Shown: in pieces, positions 46,622-55,094 of the stretch
How the letters are laid out: every line of letters begins with the position of its first letter
Position numbering within the stretch: the first letter of the stretch is position 1
From: an uncultured Alphaproteobacteria bacterium
GTDB lineage: Bacteria; Pseudomonadota; Alphaproteobacteria; HIMB59; GCA-002718135
DNA: 64,000 nucleotides
Direction: 5' to 3'
NCBI GenBank assembly: GCA_902595425.1
Contig: CACJPV010000002.1
Coordinates: forward strand, 170,678-234,677
The notes under the pieces: generated by a model
Told to the model about the DNA's origin: nothing
Databases searched by the model: none
The model's input: only the letters and a program-made list of their open reading frames with translations
Program-made: the position numbers and the translations under genes

Positions 46622-47338
46622 ATGAGAAAAGATAGAGCGTTTGATGAATTAAGGGAGATTGCTTTTGAAACTAATACAAATATTCATGCTGAGGGATCTT
46701 GTTTAGTAAGATTTGGGAATACTCATGTAATATGTACTGCGTCTATTGATGAAAAGACCCCTCCTTGGTTAAGGGGTTCTGGTAAAGGTTGGGTAACTGC
46801 TGAGTACGGGATGCTTCCTCGATCAACAAACACCAGAATAGACAGAGAGTCTGCAAAAGGCAAACAGAGTGGGCGAACTCAAGAAATTCAACGATTAATA
46901 GGAAGAAGCCTTAGATCAGTTGTTGATTTAAATAATCTTGGTGAGAGACAAATAAAGGTAGACTGTGATGTAATTCAGGCAGATGGAGGCACTAGAACAG
47001 CTTCTATAAGCGGAGGTTTTGTTGCATTGTATTTGGCTATTGATAAACTTAAGAAAAACTACAACATAGAAAAGCCAATTATTAAAAATTTTGTTGCGGC
47101 TATTTCTGCAGGAATTATAGATAATAAGGCTCGTGTTGACTTGGATTATGATGAGGACTCTGCTGCAGAGGTTGATGCTAATTATGTAATTTGTGACAAT
47201 GGAAAAATTTCTGAAATTCAGGCAACAGGTGAGGAGTATTTCTTTAGTGAAGAACAGTATCAAGAAATGTTTAAGCTTGCAAAGAATAGTATAGAAAAAA
47301 TTATATCAAAACAAAAAAAGATTTTAGGGTTGGTTTGA
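46622..47338 (+). CDS. rph: Ribonuclease PH
   Basis: This 238-residue phosphorolytic exonuclease has GSCLVRFGNTHVICTAS, KGWVTAEYGMLPRST and CDVIQADGGTRTASISGGFVA (read in parts; the RNase PH signature), and EEYFFSEEQYQEM. It trims the 3' end of tRNA precursors and is near full family length. The tail overlaps rdgB by 4 bases. The hrcA(divergent)-rph-rdgB order is the standard alphaproteobacterial arrangement. Confidence 0.95.
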   Translation: MRKDRAFDELREIAFETNTNIHAEGSCLVRFGNTHVICTASIDEKTPPWLRGSGKGWVTAEYGMLPRSTNTRIDRESAKGKQSGRTQEIQRLIGRSLRSVVDLNNLGERQIKVDCDVIQADGGTRTASISGGFVALYLAIDKLKKNYNIEKPIIKNFVAAISAGIIDNKARVDLDYDEDSAAEVDANYVICDNGKISEIQATGEEYFFSEEQYQEMFKLAKNSIEKIISKQKKILGLV

Positions 47339-47913
47339 AAGATTTTTTATTTTTTTCTCATAATCAAAAAAAAATTATTGAAGTAAATCAAATTTTTAAA
47401 TGTAAAAAAATAAATATACAAAACTTAAATAATTTTAAAAATGTTAAAGAGCCTTTAGAAAACGGGTGTTCTTTTGCACAGAATGCAAAAATTAAATCAA
47501 AATTTGGTTTTGAAAAATTTAAAATTCCCTGTTTTGCAGATGACTCTGGTTTTTGTGTTAATGCTCTAAACAATAAACCAGGGATACATTCTAAGAGGTT
47601 TATTCAAAAATTTTCTTCTTCTAAAAAAGCTTTTGAGCACATTATTATAAACGCAATTAAGAAAAAGAATAATAAAGCTTTTTTTGTTACTGCAATTTGT
47701 TTGACTCTTGCAAAACACCACCACATAATTTTTTTTGGAAAAATAAATGGTAAACTTTCATTGACGCCAAAAGGCGTAAATGGCTTTGGATACGACCCAA
47801 TATTTATACCTGATAACCACAATAAAACATTTGCAGAAATGTCCCCAAAAGAAAAAAACTCAATCAGTCATAGAAAACAAGCTATTTCTAAACTAAAATC
47901 ATTTTTGTTTTAA
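47335..47913 (+). CDS. rdgB: XTP/dITP diphosphatase (RdgB/HAM1)
   Basis: This 192-residue protein starts at TTG, overlapping the rph stop as TTGA; no ATG lies near. It has SHNQKKIIEV (here with FFSHN, the substrate loop T/S-x-N-x-x-K), CFADDSGFCVNALN with the catalytic Asp, and GYDPIFIPDNHNKTFAEMS followed by SHR near the end. It hydrolyses deaminated purine nucleotides so they are not built into DNA. It is lysine-rich and convergent with the LpoA-like gene (15-base overlap). Confidence 0.92.
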   Translation: MKDFLFFSHNQKKIIEVNQIFKCKKINIQNLNNFKNVKEPLENGCSFAQNAKIKSKFGFEKFKIPCFADDSGFCVNALNNKPGIHSKRFIQKFSSSKKAFEHIIINAIKKKNNKAFFVTAICLTLAKHHHIIFFGKINGKLSLTPKGVNGFGYDPIFIPDNHNKTFAEMSPKEKNSISHRKQAISKLKSFLF

Positions 47914-49242
47914 TATTACACCTACATCGCCTTCAGTTATTTGTAAAATTTGAAGATCTCTTTCTATTTTGTTGTTCTTAAAATAAAAATTACCATCTAC
48001 TCCTGAAAACTTTAAATTACTTTGTCCAATCATTTCGTAGAAAGATTTAATTGTAAACTTATTGTTTATAAAATAATCTAGAAGACCAACTAAATCGTAG
48101 GGCAATGTAGATGTTCTTAATAGGCTTTCTTCATATAAATTCTTATAATTTTCCATTAGTTTCTGCCTTTTTTTGTATTCAATCCCTGGATATATTGAGC
48201 CATTCAAACTGGGCTCATCATAAAAAACCTTATCATCCCATGCACCGGTTCCCACAAACTTTACAGTGTTTGGATCGATGTCATAATAAGGAAGCAGGGG
48301 CGCTACCTTAAGTAATCTTAATCCATAATCAGCAATTATAATATGGGTAAAGTCAAAATCTTTAGTTGTTTGAAATTTTTCAAGCCTAATTAATCTTTTT
48401 TTTGACTTCTCATCTTTTTTTGCAGCAAGTATTTTCTTCTGCCTGTTAAGTTCATATTTTCGAAGCTCATATTTGCCTAACTCTTTTATTGAATCTGACG
48501 CATTGCTTAAGTCCTCTTTGTAAGACGCTCTGTTGACTATAATAGAATTGCTTTGATCCGCTATTTTGTCAATTATTTTATTTATACCAAAACCATATTC
48601 ATTTTCAGGATAAAGAAGCGCAACCCTTGAGTTGTCTGGGAAATAATGAAACAAAGTTCTTAATTCATTCTCTGGAAAAAAATTTACTAAAAATACACAA
48701 TCTTTAGCCAAAATTCTGTTTGGGGAAAATGAAAAAAAAATGGCACCTTCAGAGCAATATCTATCGAGTAATTTGCTATCTTGAGAGTTTAGTGGACCGA
48801 TAAAAATTCTCCCACTTAAATTATTTTTACTCAAATATTCATTTAACTCATTCTGATCTTTGTAAAGTTTAATTGAAAAAGTTATGTCTTTTATTTTTTT
48901 TTTATAAACCGCTAGCTCAACAATATTAATAAACTGACTAATTGTTTTTTTATTGTCTTTTTCTGAAAGAATAATTGTTACATTGTTTTGAATATTTTTG
49001 TTTAAATACAAAGGTGTAATTTTTTTTTGAATTTTCAGTTCATCCAAATTTACTTTTTCTTTTGGCAAGGTTTTTGAAACTGTCTCTGAGGTTTTTTGAG
49101 AATTTTCAGTTTCAGTTGTGTTTTTAATTACTATATTATTTACTGGAGCACATGAAGCTAACAATATAAATAAGAATAAAAAAAGTGTTATGAAGACTGG
49201 TTTGTATATTGTTTCAACGCCTATTGGCAATCTCAACGACAT
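47899..49242 (-). CDS. LpoA-like lipoprotein, putative penicillin-binding-protein activator (type I periplasmic-binding fold)
   Basis: 447 residues from the ATG at 49242. A start at 49335 is open but would run further into rsmI. The signal region ends in the lipobox LLASC, then a proline/threonine-poor linker. A type I periplasmic-binding fold follows (about 65-440), with RIFIGPLNSQDSKLL and VALLYPENEYGFGINKIIDK. A lysine-rich helical insert interrupts the second lobe. In alphaproteobacteria such proteins sit beside rsmI, as here, and are annotated as activators of peptidoglycan synthases; the role is inferred by synteny. Its 5' end overlaps the divergent rsmI start by 53 bases, so the two genes share complementary leader RNA. 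Confidence 0.7.
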   Translation of the reverse strand: MSLRLPIGVETIYKPVFITLFLFLFILLASCAPVNNIVIKNTTETENSQKTSETVSKTLPKEKVNLDELKIQKKITPLYLNKNIQNNVTIILSEKDNKKTISQFINIVELAVYKKKIKDITFSIKLYKDQNELNEYLSKNNLSGRIFIGPLNSQDSKLLDRYCSEGAIFFSFSPNRILAKDCVFLVNFFPENELRTLFHYFPDNSRVALLYPENEYGFGINKIIDKIADQSNSIIVNRASYKEDLSNASDSIKELGKYELRKYELNRQKKILAAKKDEKSKKRLIRLEKFQTTKDFDFTHIIIADYGLRLLKVAPLLPYYDIDPNTVKFVGTGAWDDKVFYDEPSLNGSIYPGIEYKKRQKLMENYKNLYEESLLRTSTLPYDLVGLLDYFINNKFTIKSFYEMIGQSNLKFSGVDGNFYFKNNKIERDLQILQITEGDVGVILKQK

Positions 49243-50035
49243 AAGTGCTCGAGCAATAAACACCCTAAATAACTCTGATATTATTATTTGTGAAAACCCA
49301 AAACACTCTCTTAAACTACTATCAAAATTAGGCATTAAAAAGAAATTAATTTCATTACATGATTATAATGAAGAAGTGGTTATAGAGAATCTTAAGGAGG
49401 ACCTAAGTGTTAAAAAAATATCGTTGATTTCAGACGCTGGTGCACCGCTTATGTGTGACCCAGGATACAAGCTTGTAAGGCATTGTATAGAAAATAAGAT
49501 TCATGTAACTACAATACCAGGGCCGTCTTCTGTTATAGGTGCTCTTCAACTTTCTTCGATCCCAACAAATAAATTTATTTTTCATGGGTTTTTGCCAAAA
49601 AACAAAAAAGCTATTGGCGACTTTATTGATGGTTTGGCTGAGAGCAACGCAACATCTGTCTTTTTTGTATCACGACATAAGCTTCTTCAATTTTTAGAAG
49701 AAATATCCCAAAAATTACCTGAGCAAAAATTGGCTGTTTGTAAAGAACTAACAAAACTAAATGAAAGGGTTATTATAGGTTCATCAACTACCGTTTTAAG
49801 AGAAATTAAAAAAAACCCTAAAAATATTCTTGGAGAATTTGTATTAGTTGTTGAAGGAAGCAACTATAGAAGCAAAACAGCTTTTAGTGGTCTTAGTCCT
49901 GAAATAATTAAAGCGATAAATAAATTATTAAACAAATTTTCTTTGACTGACACCGTTGAAATAGTACATAAAATTGGAGATATTAACAAAAATGAAATTT
50001 ATAAAAAGGCTTTAGAGTTAAAAAATGAAAAATAA
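49190..50035 (+). CDS. rsmI: 16S rRNA 2'-O-ribose C1402 methyltransferase RsmI
   Basis: 281 residues from the ATG at 49190; the frame is open further upstream, but the family begins with the GLYIVSTPIGNLND motif, 3 residues after this Met. Other parts are LISDAGAPLMCDPGYKLV, TTIPGPSSVIGALQLSS, FIFHGFLPKNKKA and the FGEF-like GEFVLVVEG. It methylates C1402 of 16S rRNA using SAM. It is followed by, and overlaps by 11 bases, the BON-domain lipoprotein gene; yraN, often between them, is absent. Confidence 0.93.
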   Translation: MKTGLYIVSTPIGNLNDISARAINTLNNSDIIICENPKHSLKLLSKLGIKKKLISLHDYNEEVVIENLKEDLSVKKISLISDAGAPLMCDPGYKLVRHCIENKIHVTTIPGPSSVIGALQLSSIPTNKFIFHGFLPKNKKAIGDFIDGLAESNATSVFFVSRHKLLQFLEEISQKLPEQKLAVCKELTKLNERVIIGSSTTVLREIKKNPKNILGEFVLVVEGSNYRSKTAFSGLSPEIIKAINKLLNKFSLTDTVEIVHKIGDINKNEIYKKALELKNEK

Positions 50036-50606
50036 GGTTCTGTTATTTTTTTTATTAATATTGTCTATAAACTTAATAAGTTGTTCTCCGGCTAATATCT
50101 TAGCAACAGGCGGTGCAACTGGTATGGTCGTAGCAGAGGGTGATAGAAGTTTTGGCTCTGTTGTTGATGATGCAACCATTAAAATCAATATAGCTGCAAA
50201 ATTTATTAACTCTGATGATAATATTTTTGTTGATGTTAGCACAAGTGTTTTAGAGGGTCGTGTTCTGTTAACTGGTCTTGTAGAAAATCAAGAGATTAGA
50301 ATTGATGCCGTTAGAAGAGTTTGGGAAGTTGAGGGCGTTAAAGAGGTGGTTAATGAAATTCAAATTGGTAACAGGGAATCATTAAAAGAGTACGCTCAAG
50401 ATGTTTGGATTACAACTCAAGTTAAGGGTTTGGCAGCTAAGACAATAGGCTTAAGGTCTATGGCTTACAACTTTGAAACAATTCAAGGAAAAATTTATAT
50501 TGTAGGAATAACTTCCAGACCCGAACAGCTTGAAGAAATAATTGAAGTGGCTAAAACTGTAAAAGGCGTTACTGAAATAGTTAATTACGTTATAATTAAA
50601 GAATAA
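50025..50606 (+). CDS. BON-domain lipoprotein, DolP/YraP-like
   Basis: This 193-residue lipoprotein (lipobox NLISC, about residue 20) has two BON domains. The first (about 45-112) has DDATIKINIAAKF, then GRVLLTGLV and VKEVVNEIQIG. The second (about 120-190) has DVWITTQVKGL, GKIYIVGITSRPEQ and VKGVTEIVNYV. DolP-type proteins sit in the outer membrane and guard envelope integrity and BAM assembly. Its pairing with rsmI and an LpoA-like gene repeats the enterobacterial yraL-yraM-yraP neighbourhood. Confidence 0.88.
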   Translation: MKNKVLLFFLLILSINLISCSPANILATGGATGMVVAEGDRSFGSVVDDATIKINIAAKFINSDDNIFVDVSTSVLEGRVLLTGLVENQEIRIDAVRRVWEVEGVKEVVNEIQIGNRESLKEYAQDVWITTQVKGLAAKTIGLRSMAYNFETIQGKIYIVGITSRPEQLEEIIEVAKTVKGVTEIVNYVIIKE

Positions 50607-50613
50607 ACAAACC

Positions 50614-50952
50614 CTAGAGTCTCTCACCACCTAAAATATGAATATGAAAATGGGGCACCTCTTGTCTTCCATTTATACCTGAATTTGAAATTAGTCTATA
50701 ACCACTGTCCTTGATGCCAAGTTTATCAATTACAATTTCCACATTATTAAAAAAACCAGCAACAATAGATGAATTATTTTTGTTTATAAAGTCAGCAAAA
50801 TCTATGCAAGAGGATTTTGGAACGCCCAAAGCATGAATTTTAGCTGTGGGATTGATATCATGAAAAAAAAGAGAGGTGTCGTCTTCGTAAATTTTATTAC
50901 ACGGAATTTCACCCCTGATTATTTTTGCAAAAATATTATTTTCGTCGTACAT
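50614..50952 (-). CDS. HIT-family purine nucleoside phosphoramidase (HinT-like)
   Basis: This 112-residue protein has IFAKIIRGEIPCNKIYEDD at the start and HFHIHILGGERL at the end, the histidine triad HxHxH with the catalytic middle His. The central AKIHALGVPKSS is slightly altered from the common HLLVIPK. HinT proteins hydrolyse AMP-linked phosphoramidates. It is the terminal gene of the his cluster, overlapping hisE by 17 bases, a position it occupies in several alphaproteobacteria. Confidence 0.9.
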   Translation of the reverse strand: MYDENNIFAKIIRGEIPCNKIYEDDTSLFFHDINPTAKIHALGVPKSSCIDFADFINKNNSSIVAGFFNNVEIVIDKLGIKDSGYRLISNSGINGRQEVPHFHIHILGGERL

Positions 50953-51229
50953 TTTTTCTTTTTTCCAATTCTTTTTTTATATCCATATAATTTATTTTCT
51001 TGGAGGAAAGCAAAACAAACATGTGATACAAAACATCAACCGCCTCTTCTATAGTTCTTTTTTTTGTTCCTTTAAGATAGTCTATTATTAGTTCTGCACT
51101 TTCTTCACCGAACTTTTGAGCTATTTTCTTTTCTCCCTCTTTTAATAATTTAGAAGTATATGATTTTTTTAAATTCGAATTTTTTCGATCTGCGATTGTT
51201 AAAAATAAATCTAAAAAAGGGTCGCTCAT
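50936..51229 (-). CDS. hisE: Phosphoribosyl-ATP pyrophosphohydrolase
   Basis: This 97-residue protein of the MazG-like all-alpha fold has KIAQKFGEESAELIIDYLKG, with the metal-binding Glu residues, and EEAVDVLYHMFVLLSSK. It removes pyrophosphate from PR-ATP, the second step of histidine synthesis. It directly follows hisF and is separate from hisI, which lies at 26.5 kb. Confidence 0.92.
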   Translation of the reverse strand: MSDPFLDLFLTIADRKNSNLKKSYTSKLLKEGEKKIAQKFGEESAELIIDYLKGTKKRTIEEAVDVLYHMFVLLSSKKINYMDIKKELEKRKNVRRK

Positions 51230-51985
51230 TTAAATTCTAACCTCTATGTTTTTTTGTTTAAGATAGTGTTTTACATCCATTATACTAAATTCATTAAAAT
51301 GAAAGACTGATGCAGCAAGCAAAGCGTTAGCTTGTCCCTTAATAACGCCTTCATAAAAATGTTCTATTTTTCCAACACCCCCACTGGCTATAACCGGTAT
51401 ACTTAAAGTTTTACTGGCAAGGGATAAAACCTCTAAATCAAACCCTGACTTTGTTCCATCTTTATCCATTGATGTTAACAATATTTCACCAGCCCCAAGC
51501 TCCTCAACTTTTCTTAACCATTGAATAGCTTCTATTCCAGTATTTTTAGTGCCCCCATGTGAGTATACAGTCCAATGATTATTATTTTTTTTAACATCAA
51601 CAGCAACAACGATACATTGGCTACCAAAATACTGCGATGCTATTTTTATTACATTAGGATCGTTTAGTGCGGCAGAGTTAATTGAAACCTTATCAGCTCC
51701 TGCCTTCAATAAATTTTGAATATTATTAATAGACCTTATTCCCCCACCAACTGTTAGGGGAATAAAAACCTCCGCAGCGGTTTTCTCTACTATACTGATA
51801 ATTGTTTCCCTATTTTCTAAAGATGCGCTTATGTCTAAGAAACATATTTCGTCAGCACCATTTTCAGAATAAAATTTAGCTTGTTCAACTGGATCGCCAG
51901 CATCAATTAGGTCGACAAAATTAATGCCTTTAACTACCCTCCCGTCCTTAACGTCAAGGCATGGAATTATTCGTGTTTTAAGCAT
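51230..51985 (-). CDS. hisF: Imidazole glycerol phosphate synthase, cyclase subunit
   Basis: This 251-residue barrel has [19 protein letters not shown] with the catalytic Asp11, [31 protein letters not shown] with the second catalytic Asp, and [15 protein letters not shown]. It uses ammonia from HisH to close the imidazole ring, releasing AICAR. It overlaps hisA by 8 bases. Confidence 0.95.
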   Translation of the reverse strand: MLKTRIIPCLDVKDGRVVKGINFVDLIDAGDPVEQAKFYSENGADEICFLDISASLENRETIISIVEKTAAEVFIPLTVGGGIRSINNIQNLLKAGADKVSINSAALNDPNVIKIASQYFGSQCIVVAVDVKKNNNHWTVYSHGGTKNTGIEAIQWLRKVEELGAGEILLTSMDKDGTKSGFDLEVLSLASKTLSIPVIASGGVGKIEHFYEGVIKGQANALLAASVFHFNEFSIMDVKHYLKQKNIEVRI

Positions 51986-52709
51986 TTTCTTTTAAGATCT
52001 GTTGTGCTTCTATAAGATTGATATTTCCAACATAATAAGACTTTCCAGTAATTACACCCTCGAGATGATTTTTTGTAATTTTTTTTAATTTTATTAAATC
52101 CTCATTATTTTTTAATCCACCTCCTACAATTAGCTGCTTTTTAGTCATTGACAAATTTTGTGATATTATTTGGTGATTAAGTCCGGTTAACATACCGTCA
52201 TTTTCAATATCTGTCAGAACGTAGCCCCTAATTTCAGATGCTTCATAAATTGAAAATATATCCTGAGGTGTATAGCTACTTTCTTCAACCCACCCCTTAA
52301 TCATTATTTTATTTTTTAAAACATCCAACGCAACATAAATTTTGTTATCATGGACTTTTGCCAATCTAATAACCTCATCGCTATTAGCTATTGCAAATGA
52401 ACCAATAATTAAATAATCAGCACCTAAATTAATATAATTTTTTACTAATTCTTCAGACCTTATACCGCCCCCTATTTGTATGGGTATCGAAATAGCGCTT
52501 CTGATTTTTTGTATTGTTGTGTCATTTACATTTTTTCTTCCAAAAGCAGAATCTAGGTCAACAAGGTGAAGGCGCGAGCATCCTTGGTCCTGAAAAAACT
52601 TTGCTTGCTCAACTGGATTTGGATTAAATACAACGCTGGAAGTGTCTTTTCCTCTTGTAAGTCTAACACATTTGTTTTCTTTAAGATCAATAGCTGGAAA
52701 AATTTTCAC
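51978..52709 (-). CDS. hisA: ProFAR isomerase (HisA)
   Basis: This 243-residue barrel, homologous to HisF, has [17 protein letters not shown] with the catalytic Asp, [31 protein letters not shown] and [16 protein letters not shown] with the second catalytic Asp and DGM loop. It opens the ribose ring of ProFAR in an Amadori rearrangement. It overlaps the GNAT gene by 4 bases. In a genome with only a degenerate TrpF-like gene visible, a bifunctional PriA-like role should be considered. Confidence 0.93.
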   Translation of the reverse strand: MKIFPAIDLKENKCVRLTRGKDTSSVVFNPNPVEQAKFFQDQGCSRLHLVDLDSAFGRKNVNDTTIQKIRSAISIPIQIGGGIRSEELVKNYINLGADYLIIGSFAIANSDEVIRLAKVHDNKIYVALDVLKNKIMIKGWVEESSYTPQDIFSIYEASEIRGYVLTDIENDGMLTGLNHQIISQNLSMTKKQLIVGGGLKNNEDLIKLKKITKNHLEGVITGKSYYVGNINLIEAQQILKENA

Positions 52710-53245
52710 AATAAATCTTTGTAATAATAATAACCCTTGATTCTGCTTCCATTAATAAAAGCATATGATGGGTTTGTGCCCCATTTAATGAAACCTTTGT
52801 TTTCAAAAAGTTGAATTGCCGCAGATTGGGTTTCTCTTATGTCCAACTGAATACTTTTCATGTTGTTTTCTTTTGATATCTCTATCGCAAGATCAATCAT
52901 TGCTTTAGCAAGACCATAGCCCCTGGCCCAAGGTGCTACAAAGTGGGTTTGTATTTTTGAAATATTTTTTTGTGCCTCGTTATTTGGGGGATTAAAGGCA
53001 ATTTGTGAGGCTCCTGCTATGCTTCCGTTCAACCTTCCTACAACCAAAAAATTTGACTTGATTAAAACTATGCCGTTCCAATACTTTTTTAAGGACTCAA
53101 CCGGGGGAATGTTTAACCACCCAAAACCTCCGCCTGCTTTAATTGCCTGCTCAGTAATATTGCAAAGGTCAGCCAAATCAGTTTTAGAAATAGTTTCTAG
53201 GCTTTCAACACCAATTTTCATATTTTCTTTAACAACATTATTCAT
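52706..53245 (-). CDS. GNAT-family N-acetyltransferase inside the his operon
   Basis: 179 residues from the ATG at 53245, which overlaps the hisH stop (ATGA). The acetyl-CoA motif A is HFVAPWARGYGLAKAMIDLA near residue 105 (R-G-x-G-L-A), followed by the beta-strand SIQLDIRETQSAAIQLFENK and KGFIKWGTNPSYA, motif B. Substrate unknown. Its ends overlap both hisH and hisA by 4 bases, so it is a coupled member of the histidine operon rather than a stray insertion. It could modify a histidine-pathway product or detoxify a small amine. Confidence 0.82.
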   Translation of the reverse strand: MNNVVKENMKIGVESLETISKTDLADLCNITEQAIKAGGGFGWLNIPPVESLKKYWNGIVLIKSNFLVVGRLNGSIAGASQIAFNPPNNEAQKNISKIQTHFVAPWARGYGLAKAMIDLAIEISKENNMKSIQLDIRETQSAAIQLFENKGFIKWGTNPSYAFINGSRIKGYYYYKDLL

Positions 53246-53871
53246 AAGCAAATAAAATTTTTAATAATTTCCAACCCCTGATCTGAACTTTTTTCAGGGT
53301 GAAATTGTAAGCCATATATATTTTCTTTATTAACAATAGAAGGAAAATTTATCCCATAATAAGTTTCTGTAACAACGTTTTCTCTTTTTTTACAATTAAA
53401 ATAATAACTATGTACAAAATAATAATCAGTTTCCCTGAATATAATTTTTGATTTTGATCCAACATTTTTTATTGTGTTCCAGCCCATATGTGGCATTTTT
53501 AAGTCTACCGAAGGAAGTTTTTCTATTGAGCCGTGTATCCATCCAAGCCCAGCATGATTGCCGTTCTCAGAACTAGTATCAGCTAGAAGCTGCATTCCAA
53601 CACAAATACCAAAAAAGGGTCTCGCTCTTTTTACAGCAAAGTTATCAAGTTCTTCAATCATTCCTGGTATATTTTTAAGACCCTCCATGCACGTTTTAAA
53701 AGCACCTTGACCAGGAAGCACAACGTGGGATGAGTTTTTTAAAAATTTTGGATTTTCGGAAATTACAACCTCGGCATTTAGGTTGTTTTTCTCAATAACC
53801 TTAGAAAAAGATTTTTTAGCTGACAAAATGTTTCCGGAACCATAGTCAACTATGGTTATCAGGCGTTTCAT
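53242..53871 (-). CDS. hisH: Imidazole glycerol phosphate synthase, glutamine amidotransferase subunit
   Basis: This 209-residue class I amidotransferase has TIVDYGSGNILSAKKSFSK at the start, HVVLPGQGAFKTCM, the nucleophile GICVGMQLLAD (catalytic Cys about residue 90), and GLQFHPEKSSDQG with the catalytic His. It feeds ammonia to HisF. The two subunits are separated by the GNAT and hisA genes. It begins 4 bases after hisB. Confidence 0.95.
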   Translation of the reverse strand: MKRLITIVDYGSGNILSAKKSFSKVIEKNNLNAEVVISENPKFLKNSSHVVLPGQGAFKTCMEGLKNIPGMIEELDNFAVKRARPFFGICVGMQLLADTSSENGNHAGLGWIHGSIEKLPSVDLKMPHMGWNTIKNVGSKSKIIFRETDYYFVHSYYFNCKKRENVVTETYYGINFPSIVNKENIYGLQFHPEKSSDQGLEIIKNFICL

Positions 53872-53875
53872 TATT

Positions 53876-54463
53876 TTATAAAACCCCTTTTGAGGAAGGT
53901 ATTATGTTTTTAATTCTTTCATCAATAGTAAGTGCCTGCCTAATACTTCTGGCAAAAGACTTAAAACAAGATTCAATTATATGGTGATTATTATCACCAT
54001 AAAAATTTTCTACATGAAGATTACATTTGGTATTATTGGTAAATGCTTTAAAAAACTCTTTAAATAGTTCGGTGTCCATTTCTCCAATTTTCTCTAAACC
54101 AAGATCAACTTTCCAAACAAGTTCTGGCCTTCCTGAAAAATCAATTACTGTCCTAGACAAGCTTTCATCCATAGTAATATAAAAAAAACCATACCTGGTT
54201 ATTCCTTTTTTATCTCCGATTGCTTTATTAATTGCTTCAGATAAAGCATATGCAGTATCTTCTACAGTATGATGGAAATCAACATGGGTATCTCCATCAC
54301 TAGCAAGGTCTACATCTATTAAACTATGGTGAGAAAAAATTTCGAGCATATGATCAAAAAACCCAATTCCAGTGGAAATTTTAGAAACACCAGTACCGTC
54401 AATATTTATATTGCAAACTATTTTGGTTTCTTTTGTGTTTCTTTCTACTGATGCTTTTCTCAT
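53876..54463 (-). CDS. hisB: Imidazoleglycerol-phosphate dehydratase
   Basis: This 195-residue monofunctional enzyme has STGIGFFDHMLEIFSHHSLI, DTHVDFHHTVEDTAYAL and NNHHIIESCFKSFARSIRQA, the histidine and glutamate clusters that bind two Mn2+ per site. It makes imidazole-acetol phosphate. It is the first gene of hisB-hisH-GNAT-hisA-hisF-hisE-hinT and is divergent from hslV with a 94-base spacer. Confidence 0.95.
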   Translation of the reverse strand: MRKASVERNTKETKIVCNINIDGTGVSKISTGIGFFDHMLEIFSHHSLIDVDLASDGDTHVDFHHTVEDTAYALSEAINKAIGDKKGITRYGFFYITMDESLSRTVIDFSGRPELVWKVDLGLEKIGEMDTELFKEFFKAFTNNTKCNLHVENFYGDNNHHIIESCFKSFARSIRQALTIDERIKNIIPSSKGVL

Positions 54464-54509
54464 AAATTGGCCTAATAACAGTGATATATAAAATATTCTA
54501 GGTAAATTA

Positions 54510-54537
54510 CTTGATTAAAATAATTAAGTAGCCATTT
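54510..54537 (+). promoter_or_regulatory. Sigma-32 (RpoH) promoter of hslVU
   Basis: CTTGATT (54510-54516) and AGCCATTT (54530-54537) are separated by exactly 13 bases, as for the hsp20 and dnaK promoters here, and fit CTTGAAA-N13-CCCCATNT. Transcription would start about 14 bases before the hslV ATG. Confidence 0.65.
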
Positions 54538-54557
54538 TATTCTTAGAAAATAGCAAA

Positions 54558-55094
54558 ATGATAAAATCTACAACAATTATAGGAATAAGAAAAGGCAATC
54601 TTGTAGTGGTTGCGGGTGACGGTCAGGCAAGCTTTGGGAATACCGTTATGAAGGCAAATGTTAAAAAAATAAGAAGGTTGGGACAGGATAATTCGGTTAT
54701 TTCCGGATTTGCAGGATCCACCGCAGATGCTTTTGCTCTTTTTGAAAGGCTAGAATCGAAACTTGATCAGTATAAAAATCAACTCAAAAGGGCTTGTGTT
54801 GAATTAGCTAAAGATTGGAGAACTGATAGATATCTAAGGCGGCTTGAGGCAATGATGATCGTTGCTGACAAAGATGTAAGCCTTCTTCTCTCTGGGACTG
54901 GTGATGTAATTGAATCTGATGATGGAATATTAGCTATTGGTTCGGGAGGTCCTTACGCAAATAGCGCTGCCAAAGCCTTAATAAAAAAAACAGAAATGAA
55001 TGCAGAAGAAATTGCTATTGAATCACTAAATATTGCTGCCGATATTTGTATTTACACTAATCATAATATTGTTTCAGAAAAAATAGAATTATAA
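54558..55094 (+). CDS. hslV: ATP-dependent protease peptidase subunit HslV
   Basis: This 178-residue proteasome-like subunit has [20 protein letters not shown] near the start; the nucleophile is the Thr exposed after removal of a short propeptide. [21 protein letters not shown] and ALAIGSGG-like [14 protein letters not shown] follow. It forms the two-ring peptidase degraded-protein chamber with HslU. The last base of its stop is the first of the hslU start (TAATG). It is preceded by a sigma-32-like promoter. Confidence 0.96.
   Translation: MIKSTTIIGIRKGNLVVVAGDGQASFGNTVMKANVKKIRRLGQDNSVISGFAGSTADAFALFERLESKLDQYKNQLKRACVELAKDWRTDRYLRRLEAMMIVADKDVSLLLSGTGDVIESDDGILAIGSGGPYANSAAKALIKKTEMNAEEIAIESLNIAADICIYTNHNIVSEKIEL

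Noticed and set aside
47335..47337. Possible frameshift between rph and rdgB because rdgB lacks an ATG.
   Set aside because: TTG at the TTGA overlap is a standard coupled start and the protein begins at the expected family position.
54508..54530. A 23-base near-perfect dyad (TACTT...AAGTA) in the hisB/hslV spacer, considered as an operator.
   Set aside because: It coincides with the -35 element and spacer of a sigma-32-like promoter, which explains the sequence better; AT-rich dyads of this quality also arise by chance.
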